Origin: Cutaneotrichosporon cavernicola
Taxonomy: Eukaryota; Basidiomycota; Tremellomycetes; Trichosporonales; Trichosporonaceae
Assembly (NCBI RefSeq): GCF_030864355.1
Contig: NC_083397.1
Span: 1,178,001 to 1,242,000, forward strand
Direction: 5' to 3'
Length of the DNA: 64,000 nucleotides
The position numbers and the translations under genes are program-made. Under the pieces are notes generated by a model. It saw only the letters and a program-made list of their open reading frames with translations, made no database searches and had not been told where the DNA came from. Each line of letters starts with the position of its first letter. Position 1 is the first letter of the stretch. Positions 42,456 to 53,313 of this stretch are shown here, one piece after another.

Positions 42456-45116
42456 CGTGGAGCTTGACTTGATGAGGTGGATGTGAAGAGAGGAGTGAGG
42501 TGAAGAGTGAAGAGTGAAGAGTGAAAGATGAGGAAGGATAAAGACGTGAATGAATGATAGTATGATGAGATGCTCTGTACACTGGTACTCTTGTCCGTTG
42601 GTGGCGACGTGATGCGATAGCTGTGGGGTGTGGGGAATGCGGGGAAGGTGGCAATTAGAGGTCAGGCGCGAATAACTGCCCTATCCCTAACTACCGCCCT
42701 TGGCCGGTCCCGAGGTCACCGTGAGGTCGCCGGCTCGCCAGCGTGATCTGAGCGCGGTGGCTTGGTGGTCAGTGTTGCGTGTAACTGATGTCCCAAAAGA
42801 GCTGGAGAGCTTTAGAGAGAACTGACAACTACCGTTACTGGAGCTGGATTTGGCCACCCAGTCATCAGTAACTTGACACGGGCTAACCGTCCTGGTGACA
42901 TGTTCCGTATTCCGTTGATCTGCGGAGCTGCTTAACCGTTTAATTACTGTACCTCGGTTATATTGATTAACCTCCAGGCTTTGGGGGATCGGGGGAGATC
43001 TCCATCTAATGCATCTAAAGACCTTTAGTCTGGCCAGAGTTGATTACACGTGCACTAGTTGGCATCTCGAATTCGCGCAGCCCGCAGCGGTCAGGGTGCA
43101 GCCAACACATGAGCACATACAGCAACACAGACACAGAGACGCAGACACGCGCTCACCTCAGTACTCTGTTGATCTGTTGGATCCGTTTTTAGGCGAAGGG
43201 CATGTCATGGCGTGACCCCATGGGGAAGGCAAGGTGTGCGACTCCAGATGGCAAGGTGGGCAGTCTGCGACGCGATGATCATCGTGACTCGCCGAGATCT
43301 CGGCTACGGATGGGTGAAGAGCGCTCGTTTCGTTGTTCAACTTGTTCCTCGCGAACAGTGCACGGACTACCTCCGCCCCTCAGCCAAGCCGCAACGCGAG
43401 CTTAATTAACAAATTCTGGGGCTTTGATATGGGGGAGTGTCGCTCCGTCAAGGTCACGTAGTTGAGAAAGGCATGGGTTGTGGAATTCGGATCCTACGCA
43501 CAGTGGTTCACTCTGTCCATGTCCCCTGTTATATCATGTCCTCGTTGCTCCCACACAAGTCACAGATGTATCGCCTCCCTCGTCTGATTGCTTGTCCGAC
43601 ATGGGTAATTGGGCAAGCTACAAAGGCAGTTTGTACAATGTTGACACCCTTACCTATCCTCAACGTGTGATTTCACCTGCATGATGCAGCGTTGTGCAGT
43701 GCAACCTGCCCTTCCTCCTGAGTCTCCTAGCCACATGACGCAACCAGCTGGAACTGAGCAGAACCAGCCAACCACTCGTCGGAGACAGGAATGGCTCATT
43801 TGAGCGTTCGCATGTTACTTGCTGCGTGGAAATTGGCGCACCGCCATCCCGGACGGGCTGCGGCTGCGGCTGCGGTTGAGGATAAGCAGAGGTCGTGCGG
43901 TGCCGCGGCGGTTGAGAATTGAGAATGAGTTGGATGACGAGTGCAGGTTGTAGAGATTTGAGGGAAATCAGAATGAAAGACGAGTGGCTGGCATCCTGGC
44001 CATGTCCAGAACTCATACTCAGGGCTCTCAATAGTCTAAACTGCTGATGCCCTGTAAGTGCCTGTTTGGGTAATATACTAGTTGTAATGAGTGATTAAGA
44101 TGAGTTATTTGATGGGATTAATAGGGGACGATCAATCGAAGGGCAGGGGAGTTGTGTATTGGACGCACGGAGCTTGAAGTAGGTAGGAGCACCTTCCCTG
44201 AAGTTTTCCCTGTGGGTGGTGCCCCTTGGCCCATTGTTTCACACCGTGCTCATGCTCTCAGCTCTTAGCAGGCTCAAGAGGCCAGGAGGCAGGAGGCCAG
44301 CCCTTTGCAAGACCAAGAGGGTAAGGGCAGGGTGGGCAATAGTGTAATAGTGTATAGAGTAGGCAATATGAAGTAGAGTAAAGTAAATGGAGTGGTCACT
44401 ATTCACATAGATTATACAGCAACATTGAGTCTGTTGATCCTGACCAACCACAGACAGGCCCTTAACCCATACCCAGCCATACCCAGCCATACCCAAAGCC
44501 AAACCCAGCCACGACGGTCATCCCTCACCTACTCTCCTACTCACATCAGTCACTCCACCCCCGTAACCCCCCATAACCCTCCCACTCCCTTCCCTCCCCA
44601 CCCCCCCTCCCAACCCCAACCTCACCTAGCACTGCTTGCTCTCCATCCATCCTCCCTTACACATCACCCAACTCTACCTTACTCTTCACCCTTCTTCCCT
44701 CTTGTCACCATCAACCACAACACATCACACACAGACACTCTCTCAACTCTCATCTCTCACACAATTCCTCCATTGCCGCTTGGCAGCTGACTCCCTCACC
44801 CAATCGACCCTTGCCTTGTGTGAACGCCGCCAGCCGCCAGCTGTCGCCTCTCCCTCGTGCCCATCCCACCACACTCCATCTCCACCCTCGGATCACCACT
44901 TGTATCACTCGCACCTACCTCATTTTCACCCACCCTCATCAACATCCTTTGTCCATACTCGCCATTGTCGTTTCACTCCACAACTCGCCAAGCCCCCAAC
45001 ACGCGATCTGATCCACCAGTCAACTACCTGACCAAGCGAGACCCCTTCTCGCCACCACCCTTCACCACCTCTTCTTTTTCAATAGGTCACACTCACTCCC
45101 ACATCACCTGTCCACA
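42456..45116. other. Large intergenic region with pyrimidine-rich leader of the phosphatase gene
   Basis: 2.7 kb between divergent starts. The last 600 bp (44500-45116) are strongly C/T-rich on the plus strand with CCATACCCAG repeats at 44467-44495, fitting a long 5' untranslated leader or core promoter of the PPZ-type gene. The remaining 2 kb, with AT-richer parts at 42900-43000 and 44040-44110, shows no supported ORF or RNA gene. Confidence 0.5.
44467..44495 (+). repeat. Short tandem repeat, unit CCATACCCAG x about 2.8
   Basis: Three adjacent copies of a 10-bp unit (last one incomplete) at the start of the C-rich region upstream of the phosphatase. Confidence 0.85.
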
Positions 45117-46722
45117 ATGGGGAACTCGCCGTCGAAGAAGATGGGCCGAACGCGGTCCAAAGAGCTCACGGCAAACGACCTCGCCGACTCGCTCGCGGCT
45201 ACAAAGCTGTCTGGACCCGGCGTTGATGCAAGGAACGGTAAGAGGTTAGTCTCCCATCCATCTCTCTCATTGCTTCCTCTCGTCACAATCGAACAATTGG
45301 TCGCTGCGACTTTTCGCTTGGCCACTAACGCTCACTTGTGCCTCTTTGCTGACTCCACACAGTGCGAACGGCCCCAGGGCAGTGCAACCAGACACACCCG
45401 CCGTCAGGACCTCGAGTGCACCGGGCGTCGACGGCGGTGCTACCCCTACTCCCACTACACCCGTTTCCACCCGTGGCGCTGGGCACCTCGGCGCCTCGCC
45501 TCCCCCATCTGGCCGTGGATCCCCACCTCCAGGCCACGCGCACTCAAACTCTGGCGCTTCACTGTCGCCTGTTGACACGTTAAGCCAGACTGTTAGCCGC
45601 ACCAGCATCAACGCGGTCGGAACGTCTGGGCTCGATGTCGACAACATGATCAGCCGTCTTCTCGAGGCAGGCTACAGCGGCAAGGTGACCAAGTCGCCTC
45701 CCCTCAAGAACGCCGAGATTGCAGCAGTCTGCGCTGCTGCGCGCGAGATCTTTCTCTCTCAGCCGACTCTCATCGAGCTGAGCCCCCCCGTCAAGATTGT
45801 TGGCGATGTCCACGGGCAGTACGCCGACCTCATCCGCATGTTCGAGATGTGCGGTTTCCCCCCGCAAGCCAACTACTTATTCCTGGGCGACTACGTTGAC
45901 CGTGGCAAGCAGTCACTCGAGACAATCCTGCTGCTGCTGTGCTACAAGATCAAGTACCCCGAGAACTTCTTCCTGCTGCGTGGCAACCACGAGTGTGCCA
46001 ACGTCACGCGCGTGTACGGCTTCTACGACGAGTGCAAGCGCCGCACCAACATCAAGACCTGGAAGACGTTTATCGACGTCTTCAACGCGCTCCCGATTGC
46101 TTCGATAGTCGCGAGCAAAATCTTCTGCGTGCACGGTGGCCTCAGCCCAAGCCTGCAGTCGATGGACGACATCCGTCGCATCCAGCGTCCCACCGACGTC
46201 CCGGACTACGGTCTGCTGAACGATCTCGTGTGGTCTGACCCGTCCGACACGGCGCTGGACTGGGAGGACAACGAGCGAGGCGTGTCGTTCTGTTATGGCA
46301 AGAGCGTCATCAATGCGTTCCTCGCCACCCACGACATGGACCTCATCTGTCGTGCCCACATGGTCGTCGAGGACGGCTATGAATTCTACAACGATCGGAC
46401 ACTGGTGACAGTGTTCTCTGCCCCAAAGTGAGTCGCGCCTAGAGTATGGAAGACGCGGCGGATCTGTGTGGTCTTCTTCCCACTGCGTTCTATTCGCTGG
46501 GTTCCATTCTTCTCTCCCCCACGGACGCTAACGCCAAGCTACTGCGGCGAGTTCGACAACTTCGGCGCCGTTATGTCCGTGTCCGAGGACCTCCTGTGTT
46601 CTTTCGAGCTTTTAAAGCCCCTCGACGGCGCGGCACTCAAGAAGGAGATGACCAAATCGAAGCGCAGGAGCTTACAGAATCACCAGTCGCCACCAAACAA
46701 CCCGACCGCACAGAGCTATTAG
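45117..46722 (+). CDS. PPZ1: PPZ-type serine/threonine protein phosphatase catalytic subunit
   Basis: Three exons (45117..45244, 45363..46427, 46539..46722) encode 458 residues. MGNSPSKK fits an N-myristoylation signal (Gly2, Ser/Lys after). A Ser/Pro/Gly-rich N-terminal half of about 110 residues precedes the PP1-like catalytic core with [21 protein letters not shown], the HGG loop ([10 protein letters not shown]) and [12 protein letters not shown]. The C-terminus [15 protein letters not shown] is that of PP1/PPZ. This combination is typical of fungal Ppz1/Pzl-1, which controls potassium transport and salt tolerance and is inhibited by Hal3/Vhs3. Introns 118 and 111 nt. The donor of intron 1 is GTTAGT, chosen because it restores frame. 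A very long C/T-rich leader lies upstream. Confidence 0.93.
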
Positions 46723-47328
46723 GCGGTTCTTCCGGCGGGCGACTTGGTTCTCCGGGCCTGTATTTTCGGCCTTTGGGCGTTACTGTATTCCACTCCAACA
46801 CTCACACTCAATTCACGCGGCGAGGCTGCGAGCAGCGCCGCGCACATACCCGCACGCCCACGCGATGGAGTATCTGCGCCCTACGCGTTTCTCACCCTTC
46901 CCAACTCCGTCTGCTTGCAATGTCTCGTCTCTACACCACGCACCGACTTTCACATTACCCTCCCCCTACCCCTTCCCCGCCCTCCATCGCGTAGTTGGCA
47001 GCTGCCCATGTGTTCGATAGGGGAAAGGTGTGGGGGACCTTGGACCCAAAGGGAGAAATGGAATGTACGATTTAGAAGAACGGAGGGTATGGACAGTTTC
47101 GAATGGTTTGGTAGGACTGGATAAGACTGTCTCACATTGTCAGAGATCGATCAGAACACGCAGAAGTCGAGTTTGTAGCTGATGGAGGGGGTGGAGGTTA
47201 GACGGGACTCCACGTCACGTGACAAAGAAGTCAGGCGGCGTTGTTGTGCTAACTTGCGCGTTGGTTCAGGTCACCCACCTCTCATCCTCACCCACCTCTC
47301 ATCCTCACCCACCTCTCATTCAACCACC
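46723..47328. other. Intergenic region between phosphatase and PPWD1-like gene
   Basis: 606 bp. Contains a 17-bp repeat just before the next start (47272-47320). The ORF at 46744-47124 overlaps the 3' region of the phosphatase and has no family features. Confidence 0.55.
47272..47320 (+). repeat. 17-bp tandem repeat in the leader of the PPWD1-like gene
   Basis: Units CACCCACCTCTCATCCT at 47272-47288 and 47289-47305, and a shortened third copy to 47320, ending 8 bp before the ATG. It is C/T-rich like other leaders here. Confidence 0.95.
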
Positions 47329-49662
47329 ATGTCCGAAGACGAGCGCGCCACTCTCGGTAAGCGCGCGCGTGATGAGGCTTCAGAGTCTGCATCGCCAGGC
47401 CCAGCGCCTCCTGGAGATGACGATTCAGACGACGAGATTGGTGAGTTGACGCTTGAAGAGCAACAGAAATTGACAGCAGGCCCGATGCCAGTACCAGCGG
47501 CGGAGAACGGGGGTGGGGCACGCAAGAAACGCCGTGCAGTTCTCCCTCACGAGCGTCTGTACCTCGAGCATCTCCCAGACGCGGACCGATACTACAAGTC
47601 GTTCATGCACCGCGACACGCTCAACTATGTGGCGATGACGAAGTGAGTGTATGCGCGTTTTCTGAGGGAGGAGAAAAAAATGGAGACTGCACAAGCTGCG
47701 AAGGCGCCTTACGGAGCTGACAGCAGGACTGGCTATCTCATCACGACGTCTATCGACGGCCACCTCAAGATCTGGAAGAAGCAGGACAGCGGCATCGAGT
47801 TCGTCAAGCACTTTCGCACGTCGCTCTCGTCCGTTGTCGGACTCGCAGTGTCCGACGATGGAAAACTGTGCGCAACGATCAGCGCAAACGGCGAGGGACG
47901 TGTGTTCGACGTCGTCAACTTTGACATGATCAACATCCTCAAATTGGGCTTTACACCCAAGGCTGCGTGCTGGGTGCATGCTCCTGGGGCGGGGCAGTCG
48001 CTCCTCGCTGTGAGCGACGAGAAGAGCTCGGCGATTAGGATATACGATGGGCGCGGAGACGGATCCAACCCACTCCATGTTCTGGAGAAGGTGCACCGCG
48101 CACCAGTGCATCTCATGGTGGTAAGTGCTACAGATATTTTGTGCCTGCCAACTAATCGCAGTTCTCGTCCAAGTACGACGTCGTCATCTCAGCGGACGAG
48201 GCCGGTTTCGTCGAGTACTGGCAGCCGTCAGAGCCGTGGAGTGTACCCTCCATCCCTGGGATGTGGCAGTACAAGAGCGCGACGGACCTGTTCCAGTTCA
48301 AGAAGACCCGGACGATAGCCGCGTCCATAACACTCTCGCCGGACCAGAGGCACTTTAGTGCCATTGCCCTCCCAGACCGCAAGGTGCACATCTTCAACAC
48401 GCTTACTGGCAAGCTAACGCGGACGTACGACGAGAGCCTCGAGGCAGCAAGCGAAATGCAGCAGGCTGGCACGGCCGTGTTCAAGCTCGAGGACATGGAC
48501 TTTGGGCGGCGACTCGCGATAGAGCGCGAGCTCGACCGCGATTTCTCCGGTCCGGGAGGGGCACTCAGGACGGCGAATGCGGTGTGGGACGAGAGCGGAA
48601 ATATGCTTCTCTACGCTACGCTCCTGGGCATCAAAGGTGTGTAGGATGGTAGTGTCAGCTGACAGCAGTGGTAAACACGGTCACGAACAAGGTCGTCCGC
48701 GTCACTGGCAAGGACGAGAATCTGCGTTTCCTCAACCTCGCTCTCTTCCAGGGCGCTCCAAGCAAGCAGGTGCAGACGCTAGCCATGGCCGCGTCAGCCA
48801 ATCCGTTGTTGAAGGAGAAGGCGACCCGGGACCCAACCCTCTTCTGCACGGCGCTCAGCAAGTCGCGCTTCTACATGTTTGGGCGTGGGGATGTGGAGGA
48901 GTCGGCCGACCGCGACGTGTACAACGAGCGCCCGACGGCCGAGGACCACGTCGTCGTTGCTGACAAGCCGGCCAAGGCGGCGGCTCTTCCGACTGCCGCG
49001 ACAATCCACACCAACATGGGCGACATCCATTTCAAGCTCTTCCCTCACCTTGCGCCCAAGACGGTCGAGAACTTTATCACGCACGCCCGGAATGGGTACT
49101 ATAACAATGTCATCTTCCACCGCGTCATCAAGAAGTTTGTGAGTGTTGCTGTGCTTGGATTTCGTCGCTTGCCGGCAACACATGAAGGCTGACATCAGAT
49201 GCTCCAGGGCGGAGACCCATCTGGAACAGGTATGGGCGGTGAGTCGATCTGGGGCGGCGAGTTCGAGGACGAGATCTCGCCACTTGCCAAGCACGACCGC
49301 GCGTACACGTTGTCATCGGCGAACGCTGGCCCAAACACGAATGGATCGCAGTTCTTCATCACCACTGTCGCGACGCCGCACCTGGACGGAAAACATACGT
49401 GAGTGGACCAGCGGAGCTTATAACCGAACAGCTTGGAATCCTGGGCTCGGTGCAGCTGTGGAGTGTAGGCAGCTGGTTGAGAAGTGGACAACGGGTGACT
49501 TGTTGGGTCACGTTGAAACGGATTTGAAACAGCACTGACTGCAGTGTCTTTGGTCGCGCAACAGGGGGTCTCGAAGTCGTCCACGCGATTGAGAACGTTG
49601 CTACGGACAAGAATGATCGGCCGCTGGATGAGGTGCGCATGGTGTCGATCACGGTGGAATAG
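47329..49662 (+). CDS. PPWD1: WD40-repeat cyclophilin, PPWD1 type peptidyl-prolyl isomerase
   Basis: Six exons (47329..47642, 47727..48120, 48162..48636, 48669..49138, 49199..49398, 49545..49662) encode 656 residues. An acidic N-terminus ([11 protein letters not shown]) leads to [21 protein letters not shown] and WD repeats ([30 protein letters not shown]). The C-terminal cyclophilin domain has [31 protein letters not shown], the active-site Arg and Phe in this stretch, GSQFFITT and [20 protein letters not shown]1 is a nuclear cyclophilin associated with spliceosomal C complexes; Saccharomyces lacks it, which fits a basidiomycete. Introns 84, 41, 32, 60 and 146 nt. Confidence 0.93.
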
Positions 49663-50338
49663 GCCACGGGCGTGATGTAGACAAGAGAAGAGATGTATCA
49701 CATGTGAAACGGACCTCGGGCTGGAGGTTGTGGGAATATCCTCACGTGAAACGGACTGTCATGTCCGGTTGAGAAGAGGTGATGCCCACCCTGCATGCAT
49801 TAGCATCAAGCACGCACAAGGGTGGATATGACCGATGACGCACGAGTTGGGGTGTGCCATTCGGGTGCCACCTCGGGTGCACGGGTGAGAGTGGGAACCG
49901 GAACCACGTTCCTGCATATGACCGCTGGTGCGTCCGCGACCCGCGTCAACCGGCTCAGATTAGACGCGTGGGGTCGCGTGGGATTAGTTTCTTGGGGCCC
50001 TGGCAATGAGTGTGGGGTGCGTGCTTGGTATCTGAGCTGAGACTGAGACTACACGTTCATGCGCAGCAGTGAGTGTGCGTCAATTACAATATCGTAGAGC
50101 AAAATGGGGGGGGGGGGGAAGAGGATATCAGATGGCGCCACAACGTCATGGGATGAAAGCCCGGTGGAGGTAGCCACGTTTGAGGGTTCTCCCTTTAGAG
50201 CTCTAAGGCTGTGAGTGGATGATCAGATCAGTCCTAACAAGCCTGGACGACGAGGAGGAAATTGAGGGTATGGCTGACTGACTTTCCTGGCTCGGTGGCC
50301 TGTACTACCTCGAATAGTCGTATTTATCAACTGTCCAT
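49663..50338. other. Intergenic region with a G13 tract
   Basis: 676 bp between the PPWD1-like stop and the FKBP12 leader. A G13 homopolymer is at 50106-50118. No gene identified. Confidence 0.55.
50106..50118 (+). repeat. G13 homopolymer
   Basis: Thirteen G in the intergenic region upstream of FKBP12, complementary in sense to the C27 tract 570 bp downstream. Confidence 0.95.
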
Positions 50339-50944
50339 ATGCTCTCCCTTCGTGCTCTCCGTACTCCTCTCTCTTCTTCCCTCCGTACCCGTACCTTCCA
50401 CTCTACTTCGCGCATCATGGGTGTTGAAATTCAGGTAATGCTCCTCTACTGGTCAAGCTGATGACAGCGTCTCGGCGGCGGCGACGGCAAGACCTTCCCC
50501 AAGCCCGGTGACAAGGTCACCATCCACTGTGACTCTCTAGACGAGAAAGCGCTAATAGCAGACGTTGGCACCCTCACCGACGGCACTAAGTTTGACTCGT
50601 CGCGCGACCGCAACGCGCCGTTCCAGTGCGTCATTGGTGTCGGCCAGGTCATCAAGGTCAGTCTCTCCCCCCCTCCTCCCCCCCCCCCCCCCCCCCCCCC
50701 CCCCGGAACTACGTAATTTGACGCTAACCCCAGGGCTGGGACGAGGGTGTCCCCCAGCTCTCGCTCGGCGAGAGGGCCATCCTCACCGCCTCGCCCGACT
50801 ACGCTTACGGCGCCCGCGGCTACCCCCCCGTCATCCCCGTGAGTCGCGCCTAACGGGCTTGCAACAGCTCTCGCCGATGTATCAAGCTGACCCCAGGCCT
50901 CGGCCACCCTCAAGTTCGAGGTCGAGCTCCTCAAGATCAACTAG
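50339..50944 (+). CDS. FPR1: FKBP12-type peptidyl-prolyl isomerase with an upstream mitochondrial-like leader
   Basis: Five exons (50339..50434, 50468..50528, 50562..50656, 50734..50838, 50897..50944). From ATG 50417 the product is 108 residues, exactly FKBP12: [80 protein letters not shown]. It binds FK506/rapamycin in fungi, inhibiting calcineurin or TOR. From ATG 50339, in frame, 26 more residues are added ([20 protein letters not shown] then HSTSRI): Arg/Ser/Leu-rich without acids, mitochondrial-presequence-like. The upstream ATG has C at -3 (weak), the downstream has A at -3 and G at +4 (strong). Introns 33, 33, 77 and 58 nt; intron 3 contains C27. Confidence 0.93.
50678..50704 (+). repeat. 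C27 homopolymer inside FKBP12 intron 3
   Basis: Twenty-seven uninterrupted C between the donor (50657) and branch site CTAAC (50722-50731) of a 77-nt intron. Length is likely polymorphic and sequencing-sensitive. Confidence 0.95.
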
Positions 50945-51902
50945 GCGTAGCAGAATGAGATGAATTCGTGGAGGCGCACCCTGTGGCTGACAGCTCTGAC
51001 TGACTGATGGTTTTGGCTGGGGGTGGGGGATTGGAAGGCAAAAGGTGGGCACGCACGGGGCGCGACGCGTCGCGTCTGTTTGTTTGTGGTGTTTGTGTGT
51101 GCACTGGCCGCGTCAATGTTGGCAACGGACACTACCATCACCAGGTTGTCCCCCCGCGCTGTCGCCCGACGGCTATTACAAGCTCTTCACTGCCACTGCT
51201 TGCTTTACCGCTCCTCACACTCCGCCGTTGCCAATATGGACCGTCGACGTCGACGGGGTCAGTGTACGCCGTTTCGTTGATCAACATGTTCTGCATAGTT
51301 ATTGGTTTCTCGGCATCAATCTGCTCGTCGCGAAGGAGCTCGGTAGGGCATCCTTGAACTTGCTCGCTCTTCCTGGTTCCTGAGCACGGTGTCTCGTCTC
51401 AGAACACTCCTTTGAGCAAAGACCAGTACCTCTGCGTTGGGCACTCGAACCATTGTCCTTGTTGAAGTATCTCATTGATCAGGCAGTGTGTGAGCGAGAG
51501 TGAGCGAGGTGTGTCGCGGTCGCGACCTCGCCTTGCCTGCTTGCCTGCAGGCTGTCATGCTAGCCCTCCTCCCTACGCATTCTCAGGTCCACATACGGAT
51601 AATATATAACCCGACGACCCGTCAGCCTTGCAACCACCGTCTCTGAATGTCTGATTACTCTGTTGCTTGTCATTACGGTAGAACCATGCAATCACCAATC
51701 TTCTATACATCAGAGTGGAGGCGGGGCCCAGCGGATAAACCGACTCACTCCGGCGTTACCCATGTGGCGCCCTCTCCCCACCCAACCCACACGGATGTCC
51801 CATTCCCCATCCGCTCCGTCCATCCGTGGTGACCGACTCGGTCAAGTTAATCCAGTGACTGCCCATCTCCATCTCCGTATCCATCTCACCACTCAAACAA
51901 CC
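50945..51902. other. Intergenic region between FKBP12 and MPC1
   Basis: 958 bp. T/G-rich patch at 51070-51110. Overlapping short ORFs lack family features. It must contain the MPC1 promoter and leader. Confidence 0.55.
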
Positions 51903-53178
51903 ATGGCGTGAGTATACAATGCGGCTTGTGATTTCGTGTCCCAGTAATGGGGCAAGTGCACTGCGCTAAACCCAGATCTGGGTACGTGGACAACTGCCGC
52001 CGGCAGTGGCCCCACAGCCACACATCCACACCCAGAAGAGTACTGACAAACAGCACGTTCAACCGGTTCACGCACTGGCTCAAGTCGCCCGAGGGGCGCC
52101 AGTACTTCTTCAGTGAGTGCATCTAAAGGAGGAGTGGCTGACAACAGGCACCCACTTCTGGGGACCCGTAAGTCTCTCGGCACGTCAGATGAGATGATAG
52201 GTATCATCTGGTCTGGAAGACTACGGAGACTATGGAGACCTGGCACCGAGTGCCAACTCTGCGAACTGTTCGGCCAAGCTGACATCAGGTGGCTAACTGG
52301 GGTCTCCCGCTGGCCGCCATTGCCGACGTCATCAACAAGGATGAGGAGGTCATCTCGGGCGTCATGAGCCCCACCCTTGCTGCCTACTCGTGAGTCTCGA
52401 GGAGTCGGCAACCGGAGCGGTCCCTACGAGGAGGGGAGCGACATGATAGCGCGTGGTCCAGAAGCGTAGGACCAGAAGCGTAGGACCAGAAACGAATGTG
52501 GACGGGGTGGAAGGACGATGGCCGATGGCGGCTCGTGCGACTCGGGACGGATTGACGTGATAACCCCATACGCTAAATCAACTGCCGTCGCGGCGGTGAG
52601 CACTGGCCTCGGGCGTGCTGGTGTGCGCGCTGTTGTTGCTCCACACCGAACTCCGCTCTGCGTCGTTCGCGGCTGGCGGACTTTACTCTCCGCTCGCGTT
52701 GTCACTTGCACTCTCCACACGCGCACCATCACGCGCGACCGCTCCCATAACACGTCCCAGCTCCTCCTACGTCCCAACCCCCTCCTTTCCCCTTTCTTCC
52801 CCCTTCATCGTCTCGCTGTGCTCTTTAGGCGCTGACCCCAGGGGCATCTTCATGCGCTTCGCATGGCAGGTCCAGCCACGCAACTACCTCCTTTTCGCTT
52901 GTCACATGACCAACTCGGCAGCGCAATCGGTGCAGTGTGTCCGCTGGTTCAACTACTGGTACATGGGCGGTCGTGAGCGCAAGCGCCCCGAGCTTGTGGC
53001 AGCCGACGCGGCCGCAGCTGCGGCCGAGAAGGTCCAGGATGCGGCCAAGAACCTGCAGGAGGCAGCAGTCGACCACGCCGCCGCCGTTCGCGACATTTCC
53101 CTCCCTGCCGCTCAGGCCAACCTGGAGAAGGCAAGGGAGGCTGTTGTCGACCTCGTCAAGAAGGAGGGCGGCAAGTAA
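51903..53178 (+). CDS. MPC1: Mitochondrial pyruvate carrier subunit 1
   Basis: Five exons (51903..51907, 52054..52112, 52148..52167, 52289..52389, 52842..53178) encode 173 residues. Family signatures are [50 protein letters not shown] and [23 protein letters not shown]1 with MPC2/3 imports pyruvate through the inner membrane. Exon 1 carries only 5 coding bases (ATGGC) and exon 3 is a 20-nt microexon, both fixed by phase and conservation. Intron 4 (52390..52841) is 452 nt and holds a 14-bp tandem repeat. An Ala-rich amphipathic tail of about 60 residues ([20 protein letters not shown]...) after the carrier core is longer than in yeast. Confidence 0.9.
52455..52496 (+). repeat. 14-bp tandem repeat x3 in MPC1 intron 4
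   Basis: Units GGTCCAGAAGCGTA, GGACCAGAAGCGTA and GGACCAGAAACGAA are adjacent near the donor of the 452-nt intron. Confidence 0.9.
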
Positions 53179-53313
53179 GCTGCCGCTGCGGAAGAGTTGG
53201 AGTAGCACAGATTGGAGGAGAGATATGGACGCCCGATCCTAGATATACAATGGCATGCGGGATGGATACCCTGCGACAGAATAAGGACGACTATGGTACA
53301 CGGGCTGTAGGTA

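Noticed and set aside
51420..51450. Possible Pol III B box (TCGAACC complement) suggesting another tRNA
   Set aside because: No acceptor, D or anticodon stem could be drawn around it.
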